From: Verrucomicrobiota bacterium
GTDB lineage: Bacteria > Verrucomicrobiota > Verrucomicrobiia > Verrucomicrobiales > Akkermansiaceae
Assembly (NCBI GenBank): GCA_004293445.1
Contig: RDYP01000007.1
Span: 1 to 64,000, forward strand
Reading direction: 5' to 3'
Length of the DNA stretch: 64,000 nucleotides
Position numbers and translations under genes: made by a program. This document shows positions 48,398 to 57,193 of this stretch, in pieces (position 1 is the stretch's first letter; each line of letters starts with the position of its first letter). A model generated the notes under the pieces. It saw nothing but the letters and a program-made list of their open reading frames with translations. It was not told the origin of the DNA and ran no database searches.

Positions 48398-49258
48398 TCA
48401 GAGAAAGCGCTGAAGAATAGGAGCCAGCATCCGGACACTTTCCTCCGGCCACGCTGTCCGCGGGGTCATGATCGCCCCGTCCAAAGAACGATGCTCCGGC
48501 CATTCCGCCTCGACGGGAATCTCCGGCACCGCGCGGGCAATGATCCGCTTGGCCGCCGCAACGTTTGCCTGCAAATGCCCCATCACCGCCTCCGCCGTCA
48601 CCGGAGCCTCGTCCGTTTTCCAACAATCGTAGTCCGTGATCATCGCCAAGGTCGCCAACGCGATCTCCGCCTCCCGCGCCAACTTCGCCTCGGGCAAATT
48701 CGTCATCCCCACCACATCGAACCCGAGCTGGCGATTGCCCTCGCTCTCGGCCCGGGTCGAAAAGGCCGGACCATCCATGTTCACGTAGGTGCCGCCATCG
48801 TGCACCGCCACCGCCTCGGGCTGCGACGCCGCTTTGAGAATTCCACGTAGCCCGGCACTCACCGGATCGCCGAAAGAAACGTGCCCGACGATCCCGCGCC
48901 CGAAAAACGTGTGCTGCTCCCGACGACTGGTCCGATCAAAATACTGATCCGGCAAGACGATGTCCCGAGGCCGATACGCCTCCTTCAAACTCCCCACCGC
49001 GGTGACGCAAATCAGGAAGCGAACCCCGGCGTCGCGCAGCGCCCACAGGTTTGCACGATGATTGATCTCCGTCGGCAACAGACGATGCCCCCGACCATGG
49101 CGTGGCAGGAACCAAACTTCGCGCCCACCCAGAGATCCGCCAACCAAGGCGTCCGATGGCGAACCGAAAGGCGTCTCCACCACCCGCTCTTCCGCTTTCT
49201 CGAAGCCCTCGATTTCATACAAACCGCTTCCTCCAATGATACCGATCGCCGCTGCCAT
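48398..49258 (-). CDS. mtnP: S-methyl-5'-thioadenosine phosphorylase
   Basis: This 286-residue phosphorylase cleaves methylthioadenosine (and possibly purine nucleosides) to adenine and methylthioribose 1-phosphate in methionine salvage. GIIGGSGLYEIEGF at the start, LPRHGRGHRLLPTEINHRANLW for phosphate and substrate contacts, and YVNMDGPAFSTRAESE and GMTNLPEAKLAREAEI are all typical of MTAP. No other mtn genes are next to it. Confidence 0.94.
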   Translation of the reverse strand: MAAAIGIIGGSGLYEIEGFEKAEERVVETPFGSPSDALVGGSLGGREVWFLPRHGRGHRLLPTEINHRANLWALRDAGVRFLICVTAVGSLKEAYRPRDIVLPDQYFDRTSRREQHTFFGRGIVGHVSFGDPVSAGLRGILKAASQPEAVAVHDGGTYVNMDGPAFSTRAESEGNRQLGFDVVGMTNLPEAKLAREAEIALATLAMITDYDCWKTDEAPVTAEAVMGHLQANVAAAKRIIARAVPEIPVEAEWPEHRSLDGAIMTPRTAWPEESVRMLAPILQRFL

Positions 49259-49375
49259 CCCGCCGGTCTAGCCGCCCGACGCGGAAGCGTCGAGCACAGC
49301 GGCATCCGCGCTTCACGGGGAATTCACGATTCCCTGCGCGACAGTCTCGATCGCCCACGCCACACTCCGAACTCG

Positions 49376-50128
49376 ATGAGCCCACGCGCTTCGATTTTTC
49401 TCCTCCTGTCCTTCCTCACCAGCCTGCTTCCCGCCTGTCGCGGCAAAGAGGAAAGCAGCGGGATCGATCCCACCGCACCCCTCCCCGGACCCGCTCGCGC
49501 CCGGGCCGCCGCTAAGCGGACCCGCCCGGAACTGGAACGCGCCCTCGCCGCAAAAAACCTGCGCCTAGGCGACCCCGTCTTCCTCCGCGCCTTCAAAGAG
49601 GAAGCCCTGCTCGAACTCTGGGTCCTCCAGCGTGCCAGTGGACGATACCAACATTTCCGCACCTGGAGCATCGCCGCGCTTTCGGGTGGACCGGGACCGA
49701 AACTCGCCGAAGGAGATCGCCAGGTGCCCGAAGGCTTCTACTACGTGCCGCCCTCGGCAATGAAGCCCGACAGCCGTTTTCACCTCGCCTTCAACATCGG
49801 CTACCCCAACGCCTACGATCGCCACCATCGTCGGACCGGCAGCCACATCATGGTCCACGGCGACCGGGTCTCGATCGGATGCCTTGCCATGACCGATGAG
49901 CGGATCGAGGAAATCTACACCCTCTGCGCCGCCGCCCTCGACGGTGGCCAGCCATTCTTTCGCATCCACCTTTTTCCCTTCCGCATGAATGACGAACGAA
50001 TGGCACGGGAGACGAAAAGCGAGTGGTTCGATTTCTGGCAAAATCTTCGCGAAGGCCACGACCACTTCGAGCGTCTCGGTCTTCCTCCCGAAGTCGACAT
50101 CAACCAAGGCCGCTATCGCTTCCGCTGA
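49376..50128 (+). CDS. L,D-transpeptidase (YkuD) lipoprotein
   Basis: This 250-residue lipoprotein has a signal ending LLPAC, a lipobox with Cys at about 21. The YkuD catalytic site [16 protein letters not shown] (H and C residues) is in the second half. It is of the YafK type, with [29 protein letters not shown] before the site. It would form 3-3 cross-links or attach proteins to peptidoglycan in the periplasm. ATG 49376 begins the signal. Confidence 0.9.
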   Translation: MSPRASIFLLLSFLTSLLPACRGKEESSGIDPTAPLPGPARARAAAKRTRPELERALAAKNLRLGDPVFLRAFKEEALLELWVLQRASGRYQHFRTWSIAALSGGPGPKLAEGDRQVPEGFYYVPPSAMKPDSRFHLAFNIGYPNAYDRHHRRTGSHIMVHGDRVSIGCLAMTDERIEEIYTLCAAALDGGQPFFRIHLFPFRMNDERMARETKSEWFDFWQNLREGHDHFERLGLPPEVDINQGRYRFR

Positions 50129-50198
50129 GATCGACCCTTCTTTCCTGCCATCCGTTTTTGACTTCCGCCATTCGACGAGCTAAGCAGACGCCCGAAAA

Positions 50199-50272
50199 GC
50201 ACCCGTAGCTCAGCTGGATAGAGCACCCGCCTTCTAAGCGGACGGTCACTGGTTCGAATCCAGTCGGGTGTG
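50199..50272 (+). tRNA. tRNA-Arg (anticodon TCT)
   Basis: The acceptor GCACCCG pairs with CGGGTGT (one G-T pair). The D arm is GCTC-AGCTGGATA-GAGC, the anticodon loop CTTCTAA and the T arm ACTGG-TTCGAAT-CCAGT, with discriminator G. CCA is not encoded. The anticodon TCT reads AGA arginine codons. One mismatch closes the anticodon stem. The 3' end is repeated 76 bp downstream. Confidence 0.95.
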
Positions 50273-50386
50273 CTTCACACCTATATTCCAAAACGGTCCG
50301 GAGGACGCACACCAGATGGAGCGACGGAGCTCAATCCAGTCGGGTGTGCTTCACACCTATATTCCAAAACGGTCCGGAGGACGCAC
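50257..50386 (+). repeat. 76-bp-spaced direct repeat of the tRNA 3' end and flank
   Basis: Fifty-four bases at 50257-50310 are repeated without a visible change at 50333-50386. The unit starts with the last 16 bases of tRNA-Arg (AATCCAGTCGGGTGTG) and continues into the flank (CTTCACACCTATATTCC and on). The 22 bases between, ACCAGATGGAGCGACGGAGC and two more, are unlike the tRNA. It is either a partial tandem duplication or a trace of integration at a tRNA gene. Confidence 0.85.
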
Positions 50387-50619
50387 CCTACCCCATAAAA
50401 ATGGTAGGGACCGACCGCCGGGCGGTCCCAAGTCACCTGCGGCAGAGGAGGCAGCGGATTTGCGGATGCCTTGGCGATTCGCCCGCAGAGAAAAAGTGGG
50501 CGGGCCCAGCGGTCCAGCCTTACCGGATTGAGGTGGCTGCCGCCGATTGGCGTTTTCTCTTCCGCGTTCCCGTCCGCCCTTGCCCTCGGCCCGGCACTCT
50601 GGAAACCTCCTAGCGCCCC
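50387..50619. other. Non-coding stretch before tmk with a GC-rich hairpin
   Basis: The stretch begins with CCTACCCCATAAAAATGGTAGGG, which can pair CTACC with GGTAG. It then has GACCGCC-G-GGCGGTC around 50410-50426. The following 180 bp have no ORF with family resemblance. The layout suggests an intergenic repeat. The tmk promoter should lie near its right end. Confidence 0.45.
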
Positions 50620-51216
50620 ATGAATCCCGGACTCTTCATCGTGCTCGAAGGCATCGACGGCACCGGCAAGTCGACCCAAACCCGCCGCCTCGCCGAGTGG
50701 TTCCGCACCCGAGGCCGCGAAGTCGTCGCCAGCCGCGAGCCCACCGACGGCCCCTGGGGCAGCAAGCTCCGCGCCACCGCCGCTACCGGACGACTGTCAC
50801 CGGAAGAGGAACTCGATCTCTTGCTGCACGACCGCCGCGATCACGTCGCGGAAGTCATCGCGCCCGCCCTCGCCGCCGGGAAAGTCGTCATCCTAGATCG
50901 CTACTACTTCTCAAACATGGCCTATCAAGGATCGCGCGGACTCGATCCTGCGGAGATCCGCCGCGTGAACGAGGCCTTTGCCCCCCGCCCCGATCTGCTG
51001 TTCATCCTCGATCTCGACGTGGAGACCGCCCTCTCCCGCATCACCGCCCGCGGCGATGTCGCCAACGAATTCGAGCGCGCCGAATCGCTGGCGAAATGCC
51101 GAGAAATCTTCCTCACCCTCGCCGACGAGCCTTTCGTGGAGACCGTCGACAGCGCGGCTGGGCTCGATGCCGTGCAGGCCCGCTTGCGGGAAATCGCAAC
51201 GGCCCGCGGATTCTGA
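50620..51216 (+). CDS. tmk: Thymidylate kinase
   Basis: This 198-residue kinase phosphorylates dTMP for DNA synthesis. P-loop EGIDGTGKST near the N-terminus, the substrate motif LDRYYFSNMAYQG and the arginine-rich lid are present. The usual DR(Y/H) sits at about residue 91. Length is normal. It is a single gene, convergent with the pseudopilin gene. Confidence 0.95.
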   Translation: MNPGLFIVLEGIDGTGKSTQTRRLAEWFRTRGREVVASREPTDGPWGSKLRATAATGRLSPEEELDLLLHDRRDHVAEVIAPALAAGKVVILDRYYFSNMAYQGSRGLDPAEIRRVNEAFAPRPDLLFILDLDVETALSRITARGDVANEFERAESLAKCREIFLTLADEPFVETVDSAAGLDAVQARLREIATARGF

Positions 51217-51251
51217 TCCACCGCGGGCGGGAGCGATTCCCTCGACCCTCC

Positions 51252-51896
51252 TCACTCGCTCGCCTGGCGCTCTTCCTCGGTCTTGAACCACACCGACTCC
51301 GGGCGCAGATCCGATTCGATCGTCATTCCCCGCGCGGAGCCGTCGAGCATCAACGCGGCCGCCTTGCCGGCGTAGCGCTCGGGATCGGGCATGATGGAAT
51401 CACCCAGCAAGGCATTCCCACCCTTTCTCGCGCCATCCGCCAGCACCATCACATTGGAAGGCTCGCGGAAATTGACCATCCGCTTCGGGCCGTCATCACC
51501 TTCGGAAGTCTCGTAACGACCCACCACCCGCGCATTCCAACCGTAGGAAAGGTTCGGCGACGAGGGATTGGAATCGAACTCCCGGTGACCCGGGCTTCTG
51601 AAAATTTCCAACTGCGACTCGTTCTTCGGATCCTCCACTAGCATGCCCCACCAGTAGAGATCCTGCGACTGATCCTTCCACACCGGAAGCTGACCGGAAT
51701 TGTCTTGGGTGTAGTTCTGCACCCGCACGCCGATGTCGCGCACTCGATTCACACTCGCCGCCAGTTGCGACTTCGCCCGCGCCCCGCGGGTCAGTGAGAA
51801 TACGAGCCCCGCAAGGGCCGCGATGATGGCGATGGTCACCAGCAGTTCCACCAGAGTGAAGCCCCCGGTACGTTTTCCGATCTTTGGTTTTTTCAT
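51252..51896 (-). CDS. Prepilin-type N-terminal methylation-domain protein (pseudopilin-like)
   Basis: This 214-residue protein begins with a short basic leader and GGFTLVELLVTIAIIAALAGL, the class III signal cut before F by prepilin peptidase. The globular part has a W-rich beta domain (YWWGMLVEDPKN, LSYGWNARVV). It resembles the numerous type II secretion-like, xre/DUF1559-like pseudopilins of this phylum rather than a true pilin. Function is unclear. ATG 51896 begins MKKPKIGKRTGG. Confidence 0.88.
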   Translation of the reverse strand: MKKPKIGKRTGGFTLVELLVTIAIIAALAGLVFSLTRGARAKSQLAASVNRVRDIGVRVQNYTQDNSGQLPVWKDQSQDLYWWGMLVEDPKNESQLEIFRSPGHREFDSNPSSPNLSYGWNARVVGRYETSEGDDGPKRMVNFREPSNVMVLADGARKGGNALLGDSIMPDPERYAGKAAALMLDGSARGMTIESDLRPESVWFKTEEERQASE

Positions 51897-52096
51897 AAAG
51901 GATTTCTTCGGGCGCTCGAGCAGGCCGCTACGAAAACGCGCGCCCGCCGCACCAAAGGCACCACTTCCCCAGCCCGATTCAACCCGAAATCCTTCCAAGC
52001 TCAGGATAATCCATCGGCCGCCGGTCCAACCCACCCACTTGCAGATACCATCATCGGGCTGGTCAGATCCTTCACTTTGCTGTATCGCCTCTCCCC

Positions 52097-52792
52097 ATGC
52101 CGACCGATTTCCTCGATCCATCGAGCCTTCTTGAGAACGGAGGTCCGATTCTTTGGCTGCAAGCGGCGCTCGCATTTTTCGGAGCGGTGTTCGTGGTCGA
52201 ACGGCTGTTTTTCTTTCATCGGGCCCGGATCAATGCGGGCGATCTCTTGGTGGGTCTGTCCAATCACGTGCGCCGCAAGGCCTACGCTGAGGCCATGCAC
52301 GAAGCCGCCCGCGCGCCCGGCCCCGTCGCCCGGGTCGCGCATTCCGTTCTTCTGCGCCACTCCATGGAACGCCCCGACCTCCGCGACATCGCGCAGGAAG
52401 CCGGCCAGCTCGAGGTCCCGCGGATCGAGAAAAATCTCCGCGCCATCCTCGCCGTGGCGATGCTCGCGCCGATGACCGGGATGCTCGGCACCGTCCTCGG
52501 ATTGGCGGAAACCTTTCAGCGGATGAGCGAACGCGGAGGCTACGCCGGCCCGGCCGAACTGACTTCAGGCGTTCTTGCCGCACTTCTCACCACCGCTCTG
52601 GGACTCACCATCGCCATCCCCGCCTATCTGTTCTACCTCTACTTTCTCGGCCGGGCGAAGCGACTGTTCCACCGGATCGAACGCACCGGTATCGAAATGG
52701 TCAATATGATCTGCGACGCGCGGACCGACACCGGCATCGTCTCCATGCGCGACGAATTGGAAGCCCGCCGCCGCGAGGAACGCAAAAAATGA
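52097..52792 (+). CDS. exbB: MotA/TolQ/ExbB-family proton channel protein (second cluster)
   Basis: This 231-residue protein has three hydrophobic segments (about 18-38, 113-138, 155-185). The MLAPMTGMLGTVLGLAETF segment and ALLTTALGLTIAIPAYLFYLYF helix are typical of ExbB/TolQ. It starts the second energiser cluster of the window. The stop overlaps the exbD start (ATGA-type, 4 bp). It reads divergently from the pseudopilin gene across 200 bp. Confidence 0.9.
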   Translation: MPTDFLDPSSLLENGGPILWLQAALAFFGAVFVVERLFFFHRARINAGDLLVGLSNHVRRKAYAEAMHEAARAPGPVARVAHSVLLRHSMERPDLRDIAQEAGQLEVPRIEKNLRAILAVAMLAPMTGMLGTVLGLAETFQRMSERGGYAGPAELTSGVLAALLTTALGLTIAIPAYLFYLYFLGRAKRLFHRIERTGIEMVNMICDARTDTGIVSMRDELEARRREERKK

Positions 52793-53226
52793 AGCTGGAA
52801 TCGACCCTACCGGAACGGGCTGGCTTCTTCTTCGCGGTGCCAGCCTTCAATCTGTTCGCCCTCCTGCTGGTCTTCCTGATGCTCGGCCCCTCCTTCGTGA
52901 GTCAGTCGGGTGTGGCGGTGGAGCTGCCGGTATCGCGCTTCCAGATGGAACGCCAAGCCGACGCCACCGTGCTCAGCATCACCGCGGGGGAACCTCCCAT
53001 CTACTGGATCGAACGCGAGCCGGTCTCCATCGACGAACTCTCGGACCGCCTCGATACCCGCCGCGGCAGCGACGCCACGCCCGCGACCAGCGTGCTGCTG
53101 CGGGTCGATAAAGGGGTGCCCGCAGACGTCCAGCGACAGGTAGCCGAGATCGCCCTGCAAAAAGGACTGCGCGTGTATCTCCTCGGCCAACCGCAAGGCA
53201 CCGAGCCCGCCACGGAGTCGCAGTGA
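52789..53226 (+). CDS. exbD: ExbD/TolR-like protein (second cluster)
   Basis: This 145-residue protein has one membrane segment near residues 14-36 (FFFAVPAFNLFALLLVFLML). The usual charged Asp of ExbD is not present in that helix, where an Asn is seen instead. A periplasmic domain follows (VELPVSRFQMERQ, VLLRVDKGVPADVQRQ). The Asn change suggests altered or lost proton coupling. It overlaps exbB at its start and is followed by the TonB-like gene after 43 bp. Confidence 0.8.
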   Translation: MKLESTLPERAGFFFAVPAFNLFALLLVFLMLGPSFVSQSGVAVELPVSRFQMERQADATVLSITAGEPPIYWIEREPVSIDELSDRLDTRRGSDATPATSVLLRVDKGVPADVQRQVAEIALQKGLRVYLLGQPQGTEPATESQ

Positions 53227-53269
53227 CGCCCTCGCGCGGTGGCCTACCCCGCTTCATTCCGCCCTGACC

Positions 53270-54013
53270 ATGTTCGGACTCCGCACCAAGCGCACCCATC
53301 GCGATCGTCAGTCGGGACTGGTTTTCCGCTGGCGCCTGCCGGTTGGCAGTCATTTGGGCTTCGTCGCGGCAGTCGGCGTGGTCGCCTTGCTGAGTGCCGG
53401 ACTCGCCACTGCGGTGAGGGTCCGCGTGGGCGGTCCTCCACGGGAACCGGAGCGACGCGGTGCTCTGGTGCTGGTTCCCCAAGGCCCGGAGTGGCGGGCC
53501 TTGGAAATGCTGGCGCTCGAAGCCGGCCCGATGCCGCGCCGTGAACATCCCGCCACGGAAGCCGCGATCGCCGGGCTTCTGGCTGGACAGGTGGCCGATG
53601 CCACCCCGCCGGGTCATGCCTATCAGCCTCGTTTGAGCCCGGTTCCCGTCAACTTGCCAAGCGTCGCGTCCATGTCCGACCGACGCCCCTCGCCCGGCGT
53701 GCTTCCAGCCCTGCCCACGCCGCCGCAACCCTCAGAGAATCCTCCTCCGCCCGAGACCTCGCAGCCATTGGTCCTCGCCGCGAACGGAATCCGAGCCATC
53801 GTCCCCCAAGACCCGCCACCCCCAGCACTCGCCCGCGGCAACCGCTACCTGCTCGCCTACGACGAGAGCGGTCGCGTCACACGCGTCACCACCCTTTTCG
53901 CGGAAACTCCCACAAGCGACGACCGCGCCGAGCTCTGGCTGCGCCAATTGCGTATCGAAAACGGAACTCGGGCCGGCGGCTGGACCGCGGTGGAAATTTC
54001 AAGCCGACCATGA
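53270..54013 (+). CDS. TonB-like membrane protein with proline-rich spacer
   Basis: This 247-residue protein has one membrane segment (about 28-48), a proline-rich periplasmic stretch (around 120-170) and a small C-terminal domain (LLAYDESGRVTRVTTLFAETP). That domain recalls the TonB-C fold in pattern. Position after ExbB/ExbD supports a TonB-type role. Similarity is weak, so an unrelated periplasmic protein remains possible. The stop overlaps the next start (ATGA). Confidence 0.6.
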   Translation: MFGLRTKRTHRDRQSGLVFRWRLPVGSHLGFVAAVGVVALLSAGLATAVRVRVGGPPREPERRGALVLVPQGPEWRALEMLALEAGPMPRREHPATEAAIAGLLAGQVADATPPGHAYQPRLSPVPVNLPSVASMSDRRPSPGVLPALPTPPQPSENPPPPETSQPLVLAANGIRAIVPQDPPPPALARGNRYLLAYDESGRVTRVTTLFAETPTSDDRAELWLRQLRIENGTRAGGWTAVEISSRP

Positions 54014-54252
54014 TCGAACTCACCCTCACCGAACTGGCAGCAGGGAGCATCGGCCTCGCGATGATCCTCGCGGTCTTTTTCACTTGGGTCTCCCGCTGGT
54101 CCACCCGCAATGCCGAACGCCGCTCGCTGCGCCGTCGGGCCATCTGCCGCCTTTGCCTACAGGTCATTGAAGACAGCAGCCGCGACCGGATTTTCCACTG
54201 CCCCCACTGCGGTGCCGAGAACGAACGCGGCCGCGACCGCAGTCTGGGATGA
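54010..54252 (+). CDS. Small membrane protein with zinc-ribbon-like cysteines
   Basis: This 80-residue protein has one membrane helix (about residues 10-28) and a C-terminal pair of cysteine motifs, CRLC and CPHC, a zinc ribbon on the cytoplasmic side by the positive-inside rule (RNAERRSLRRRAI follows the helix). No family is recognised. It overlaps the TonB-like gene by 4 bp and precedes fabF by 68 bp. Confidence 0.65.
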   Translation: MIELTLTELAAGSIGLAMILAVFFTWVSRWSTRNAERRSLRRRAICRLCLQVIEDSSRDRIFHCPHCGAENERGRDRSLG

Positions 54253-54320
54253 GGCTTGCCACCCATCCCGCCAGTCTCTAAGCACGCCCACCAATCCCCG
54301 CCACGCCCCACTCACACACC

Positions 54321-55565
54321 ATGAGCGAAAGAAGAGTCGTCATCACCGGAATCGGCTGCGTCAGCCCGCTTGGCAATGATCTGCAATCCACCTGGGACGG
54401 CATGAAAGCCGGACGCAGCGGAATCGGCCACATCACCCAGCTCGATACCGAGCCCTACGAGTGCAAGATCGCCGGCGAGGTGAAAAATTTCGCCCCCGAC
54501 CCCTATTTCCGCGTTCCCAAGGATTCACGCCGGTCCGATCGCTACGTGCAGTTCGCCGTGGCCGCCGCGAAGATGGCGATGGAAGACAGCGGGCTCGATG
54601 TCTCGACCATCGATACCCGGCGCGTCGGAGTCATGGTCGGCAGCGGCATCGGCGGCCTCGGAACCCTCGAACGCGAGCACGAGGTCTGCCTCAGCAAGGG
54701 ACCGAAGCGCGTCTCGCCCTTCACGATCCCGATGATGATTTCCAACATCGCCAGCGGCATCATCTCGATGGAACACGGCCTCCACGGACCGAACATGGTG
54801 ATCGTCACCGCCTGCGCGACCTCCAACCACAACATCGGTGAAGCGTGGCGGATGATCAAATTCGGCGACGCCGATGCCTTCCTCGCCGGTGGCGCGGAAG
54901 CGACGATCCTGCCGATGGGCCTCGCTGGCTTCTCGAACATGAAGGCGCTCAGCACCCGGAACGATGAACCGGAAAAGGCTTCCCGCCCCTTCGACAAACA
55001 CCGCGACGGTTTCGTGATGGGCGAGGGCGCCGGGGTCGTGATGATCGAGGAGCTCGAGCACGCCAAGAAGCGCGGAGCGAAAATTTACGCCGAACTCGTC
55101 GGCTACGGCGTCAGTGCCGATGCCTACCACCTCAGCGCTCCCTCGCCCGATGGCTCAGGCCCGGCCTACGCGATCGCCATGTCGCTCAAGCACGGCAAGC
55201 TCAACCCCGAGGACGTGCAGTACCTTAACGCCCACGCCACCTCGACCGGCCTCGGCGACATCGCCGAAACCAAGGCCATCAAGCTGGCCTTCGGCGATCA
55301 CGCGAACAAGGGCCTGATGGTCAGCTCCACCAAGTCGATGACCGGCCACATGCTCGGCGCCGCCGGCGGCATCGAACTCATCGCCTCCGTGATGGCCATC
55401 GTCGACGGCGTGGTGCCACCCACCATCAACATCGAGGAACAGGACCCGGAATGCGATCTCGATGTCGTCCCGAACGTCGCCCGCGAGGTGAAGATCGACG
55501 TCGCCCTGAGCAACAGCTTCGGCTTCGGCGGACACAATGCCTCACTGCTGGTGAAGCGTTTCTAA
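54321..55565 (+). CDS. fabF: 3-oxoacyl-[acyl-carrier-protein] synthase II
   Basis: This 414-residue condensing enzyme of fatty-acid elongation has the Cys-His-His triad: TACATSNHNIG (Cys), NAHATSTGLGD and KSMTGHMLGAAGGIE. VITGIGCVSPLG opens the protein and SNSFGFGGHNA closes the fold. All are canonical. The following gene is a thioesterase 10 bp on. No acpP or fabG is next to it, so it may be a second copy or part of a dispersed set. Confidence 0.96.
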   Translation: MSERRVVITGIGCVSPLGNDLQSTWDGMKAGRSGIGHITQLDTEPYECKIAGEVKNFAPDPYFRVPKDSRRSDRYVQFAVAAAKMAMEDSGLDVSTIDTRRVGVMVGSGIGGLGTLEREHEVCLSKGPKRVSPFTIPMMISNIASGIISMEHGLHGPNMVIVTACATSNHNIGEAWRMIKFGDADAFLAGGAEATILPMGLAGFSNMKALSTRNDEPEKASRPFDKHRDGFVMGEGAGVVMIEELEHAKKRGAKIYAELVGYGVSADAYHLSAPSPDGSGPAYAIAMSLKHGKLNPEDVQYLNAHATSTGLGDIAETKAIKLAFGDHANKGLMVSSTKSMTGHMLGAAGGIELIASVMAIVDGVVPPTINIEEQDPECDLDVVPNVAREVKIDVALSNSFGFGGHNASLLVKRF

Positions 55566-55575
55566 CACCCAGGTG

Positions 55576-55965
55576 ATGGACCGCCCCTGCCACATTCATC
55601 GCACGGAAGTGGCATTCGGCGACACCGACTGCAGCGGCTGGCTGCACTTCCCGAAGATCTTCCGCCACGTCGAGGAGGCCGAACACGGCTTTCTCCGCGG
55701 GCGCGGTGTGATGATCTTTGACCGCGCCCTCGGCGGCTGGCCCCGAGTCCACGTGTCTTGCGACTACAAGCAAGCCCTGCGCTTCGGCGACCCGATCGAG
55801 GTCCGTCTGGGCATCGATCGGATCGGCTCCAGTTCCCTGCATTGGTGCTTCGAGGTCTGGCGGGACGGCGAATGCTGCGCCTCCGGGAAGATGAGCACGG
55901 TCCGCGTCGACGCCACGGGGAAGGCGATACCGATCGACGCCGACACTCGGGCCCGCTTGGCCTGA
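55576..55965 (+). CDS. Hotdog-fold acyl-CoA thioesterase (4HBT type)
   Basis: This 129-residue hotdog protein has FGDTDCSGWLHFPKIFRHVEEAEHGFL. The catalytic Asp of the 4-hydroxybenzoyl-CoA thioesterase family lies in the DTD segment. VHVSCDYKQALRFGDPIEV follows. It would hydrolyse an acyl-CoA or acyl-ACP, perhaps in menaquinone synthesis (DHNA-CoA) or fatty-acid metabolism. The ATG at 55576 is preferred over the GTG at 55573. It converges with the Gfo/Idh gene. Confidence 0.85.
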   Translation: MDRPCHIHRTEVAFGDTDCSGWLHFPKIFRHVEEAEHGFLRGRGVMIFDRALGGWPRVHVSCDYKQALRFGDPIEVRLGIDRIGSSSLHWCFEVWRDGECCASGKMSTVRVDATGKAIPIDADTRARLA

Positions 55966-55970
55966 TCGCC

Positions 55971-57059
55971 TCAGACCGTCTCCACCGCCACGGCCTTGCC
56001 CTCGCGGATGGAGCGATAGATCGCCTCGATCACCAGCAAGTCTTTCAATCCCTCCTCGCCCGCCGGTGCGAAGGGCTTGCCGTCGAGAATCGCCCGCGAG
56101 AAAAGGTCCATCTCCACCGCGAAATGATCGGTCGCCGGAAACTCGATCTTTACCCCCGGCTGAGAGCTCCAGCCCTTCTGGCCACCGTAGCCATAAGCTG
56201 CCTCCAGTCCGAAACGCCCGCCTTGGCCGATCGCTGTGAAGAAATTGCTGCCGTTGAAGGCATAGGTCGTCATCAGCGAGGCCAGCAAGCCAGAGGGAAA
56301 CTTCATCGAGCACGAAATCGTCTCATCGACTTCCGCGAACTTCACCGGGTCCGTCTTGGTTTCCTGGGCAACGATCTCAACCGGCTCCTCTCCTGTTAGA
56401 TAACGACAGGCCTGAATGGCGTAGATGCCGACGTCCATCAGCGCGCCTCCGCCAGCGAGACTCTTCCGCAGTCGCCACTGGGCAGGGTCTCCGGCTTGAA
56501 AGCCGAAGCCGGCCTCGATGAACTTCAACTCGCCAAACACCTTCTCCCGCGCAAGCCGCATGCACTCGACGTGATGAGGTTCGAACTGGCAGCGATAACC
56601 AATGCCGAGCTGCTTGCCCGCCGACTTCACCGCCTCGATCATCCGCCGGCATTCCTCGGCCGTATTGGCCATCGGCTTCTCGCAGAACACATGCTTGCCG
56701 GCCTTCGCCGCACGAATGGTGAATTCCTCATGCATCGAGTTCGGCAGCACCACGTAAACAACGTCGACGTCGGGATTATCCACAATCCGATCGAAGTTTT
56801 CGTAGTTGTAAACGTGGCTGTCCGGAATCCCATACTGCTTCTGCCACTCCGCGGCCTTGGCAGGCGTGCCGGTGACGATCGCTGCCAGCCGGGAATGAGT
56901 CGTCTTCGCAAGAGCGGGCGCGAGCTGGTTCTTGCTGAGCGAGCCGAGCCCGACCAGCGCCCAACCGAGTTTTCGACCGGACTCCTGCTTGGCCCATGCC
57001 GAGGAACCGAGGGCGGCGGCGGTGGCACCGAGACCGGCGAGAAATGGACGACGTTGCAT
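55971..57059 (-). CDS. Gfo/Idh/MocA-family oxidoreductase with Tat-type signal
   Basis: This 362-residue NAD(P)-dependent dehydrogenase has a twin-arginine signal QRRPFLAGLGATAAALGSSAWA. The Rossmann motif GLGSLSKNQLAPAL (variant of GxGxxG), the catalytic segment FCEKPMANTAEECRRM with the conserved lysine, and MDVGIYAIQACRYL typical of the C-terminal domain follow. It most likely acts on a sugar in the periplasm, resembling glucose-fructose oxidoreductase. ATG 57059 opens the signal. Confidence 0.92.
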   Translation of the reverse strand: MQRRPFLAGLGATAAALGSSAWAKQESGRKLGWALVGLGSLSKNQLAPALAKTTHSRLAAIVTGTPAKAAEWQKQYGIPDSHVYNYENFDRIVDNPDVDVVYVVLPNSMHEEFTIRAAKAGKHVFCEKPMANTAEECRRMIEAVKSAGKQLGIGYRCQFEPHHVECMRLAREKVFGELKFIEAGFGFQAGDPAQWRLRKSLAGGGALMDVGIYAIQACRYLTGEEPVEIVAQETKTDPVKFAEVDETISCSMKFPSGLLASLMTTYAFNGSNFFTAIGQGGRFGLEAAYGYGGQKGWSSQPGVKIEFPATDHFAVEMDLFSRAILDGKPFAPAGEEGLKDLLVIEAIYRSIREGKAVAVETV

Positions 57060-57193
57060 GGTGTGGATAGAGAGCTTTTTGAATTTCGGGCATCCCCGCA
57101 ACGCGCGGATCGTAAACCCTAGGCCAAGACCTTGAGCGAAAACCTCCATTCGCCGCAATCCGCAAAACTCAAGAGACGCCGAGCCAGACGCGC

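Noticed and set aside
50100-50312. Minus-strand ORF reading [14 protein letters not shown] and similar
   Set aside because: It is the antisense translation of the tRNA-Arg gene and flank, a common false ORF.
50257-50386. Second tRNA gene downstream of tRNA-Arg
   Set aside because: Only the last 16 bases of the tRNA are repeated; the acceptor 5' strand, D arm and anticodon arm are missing.
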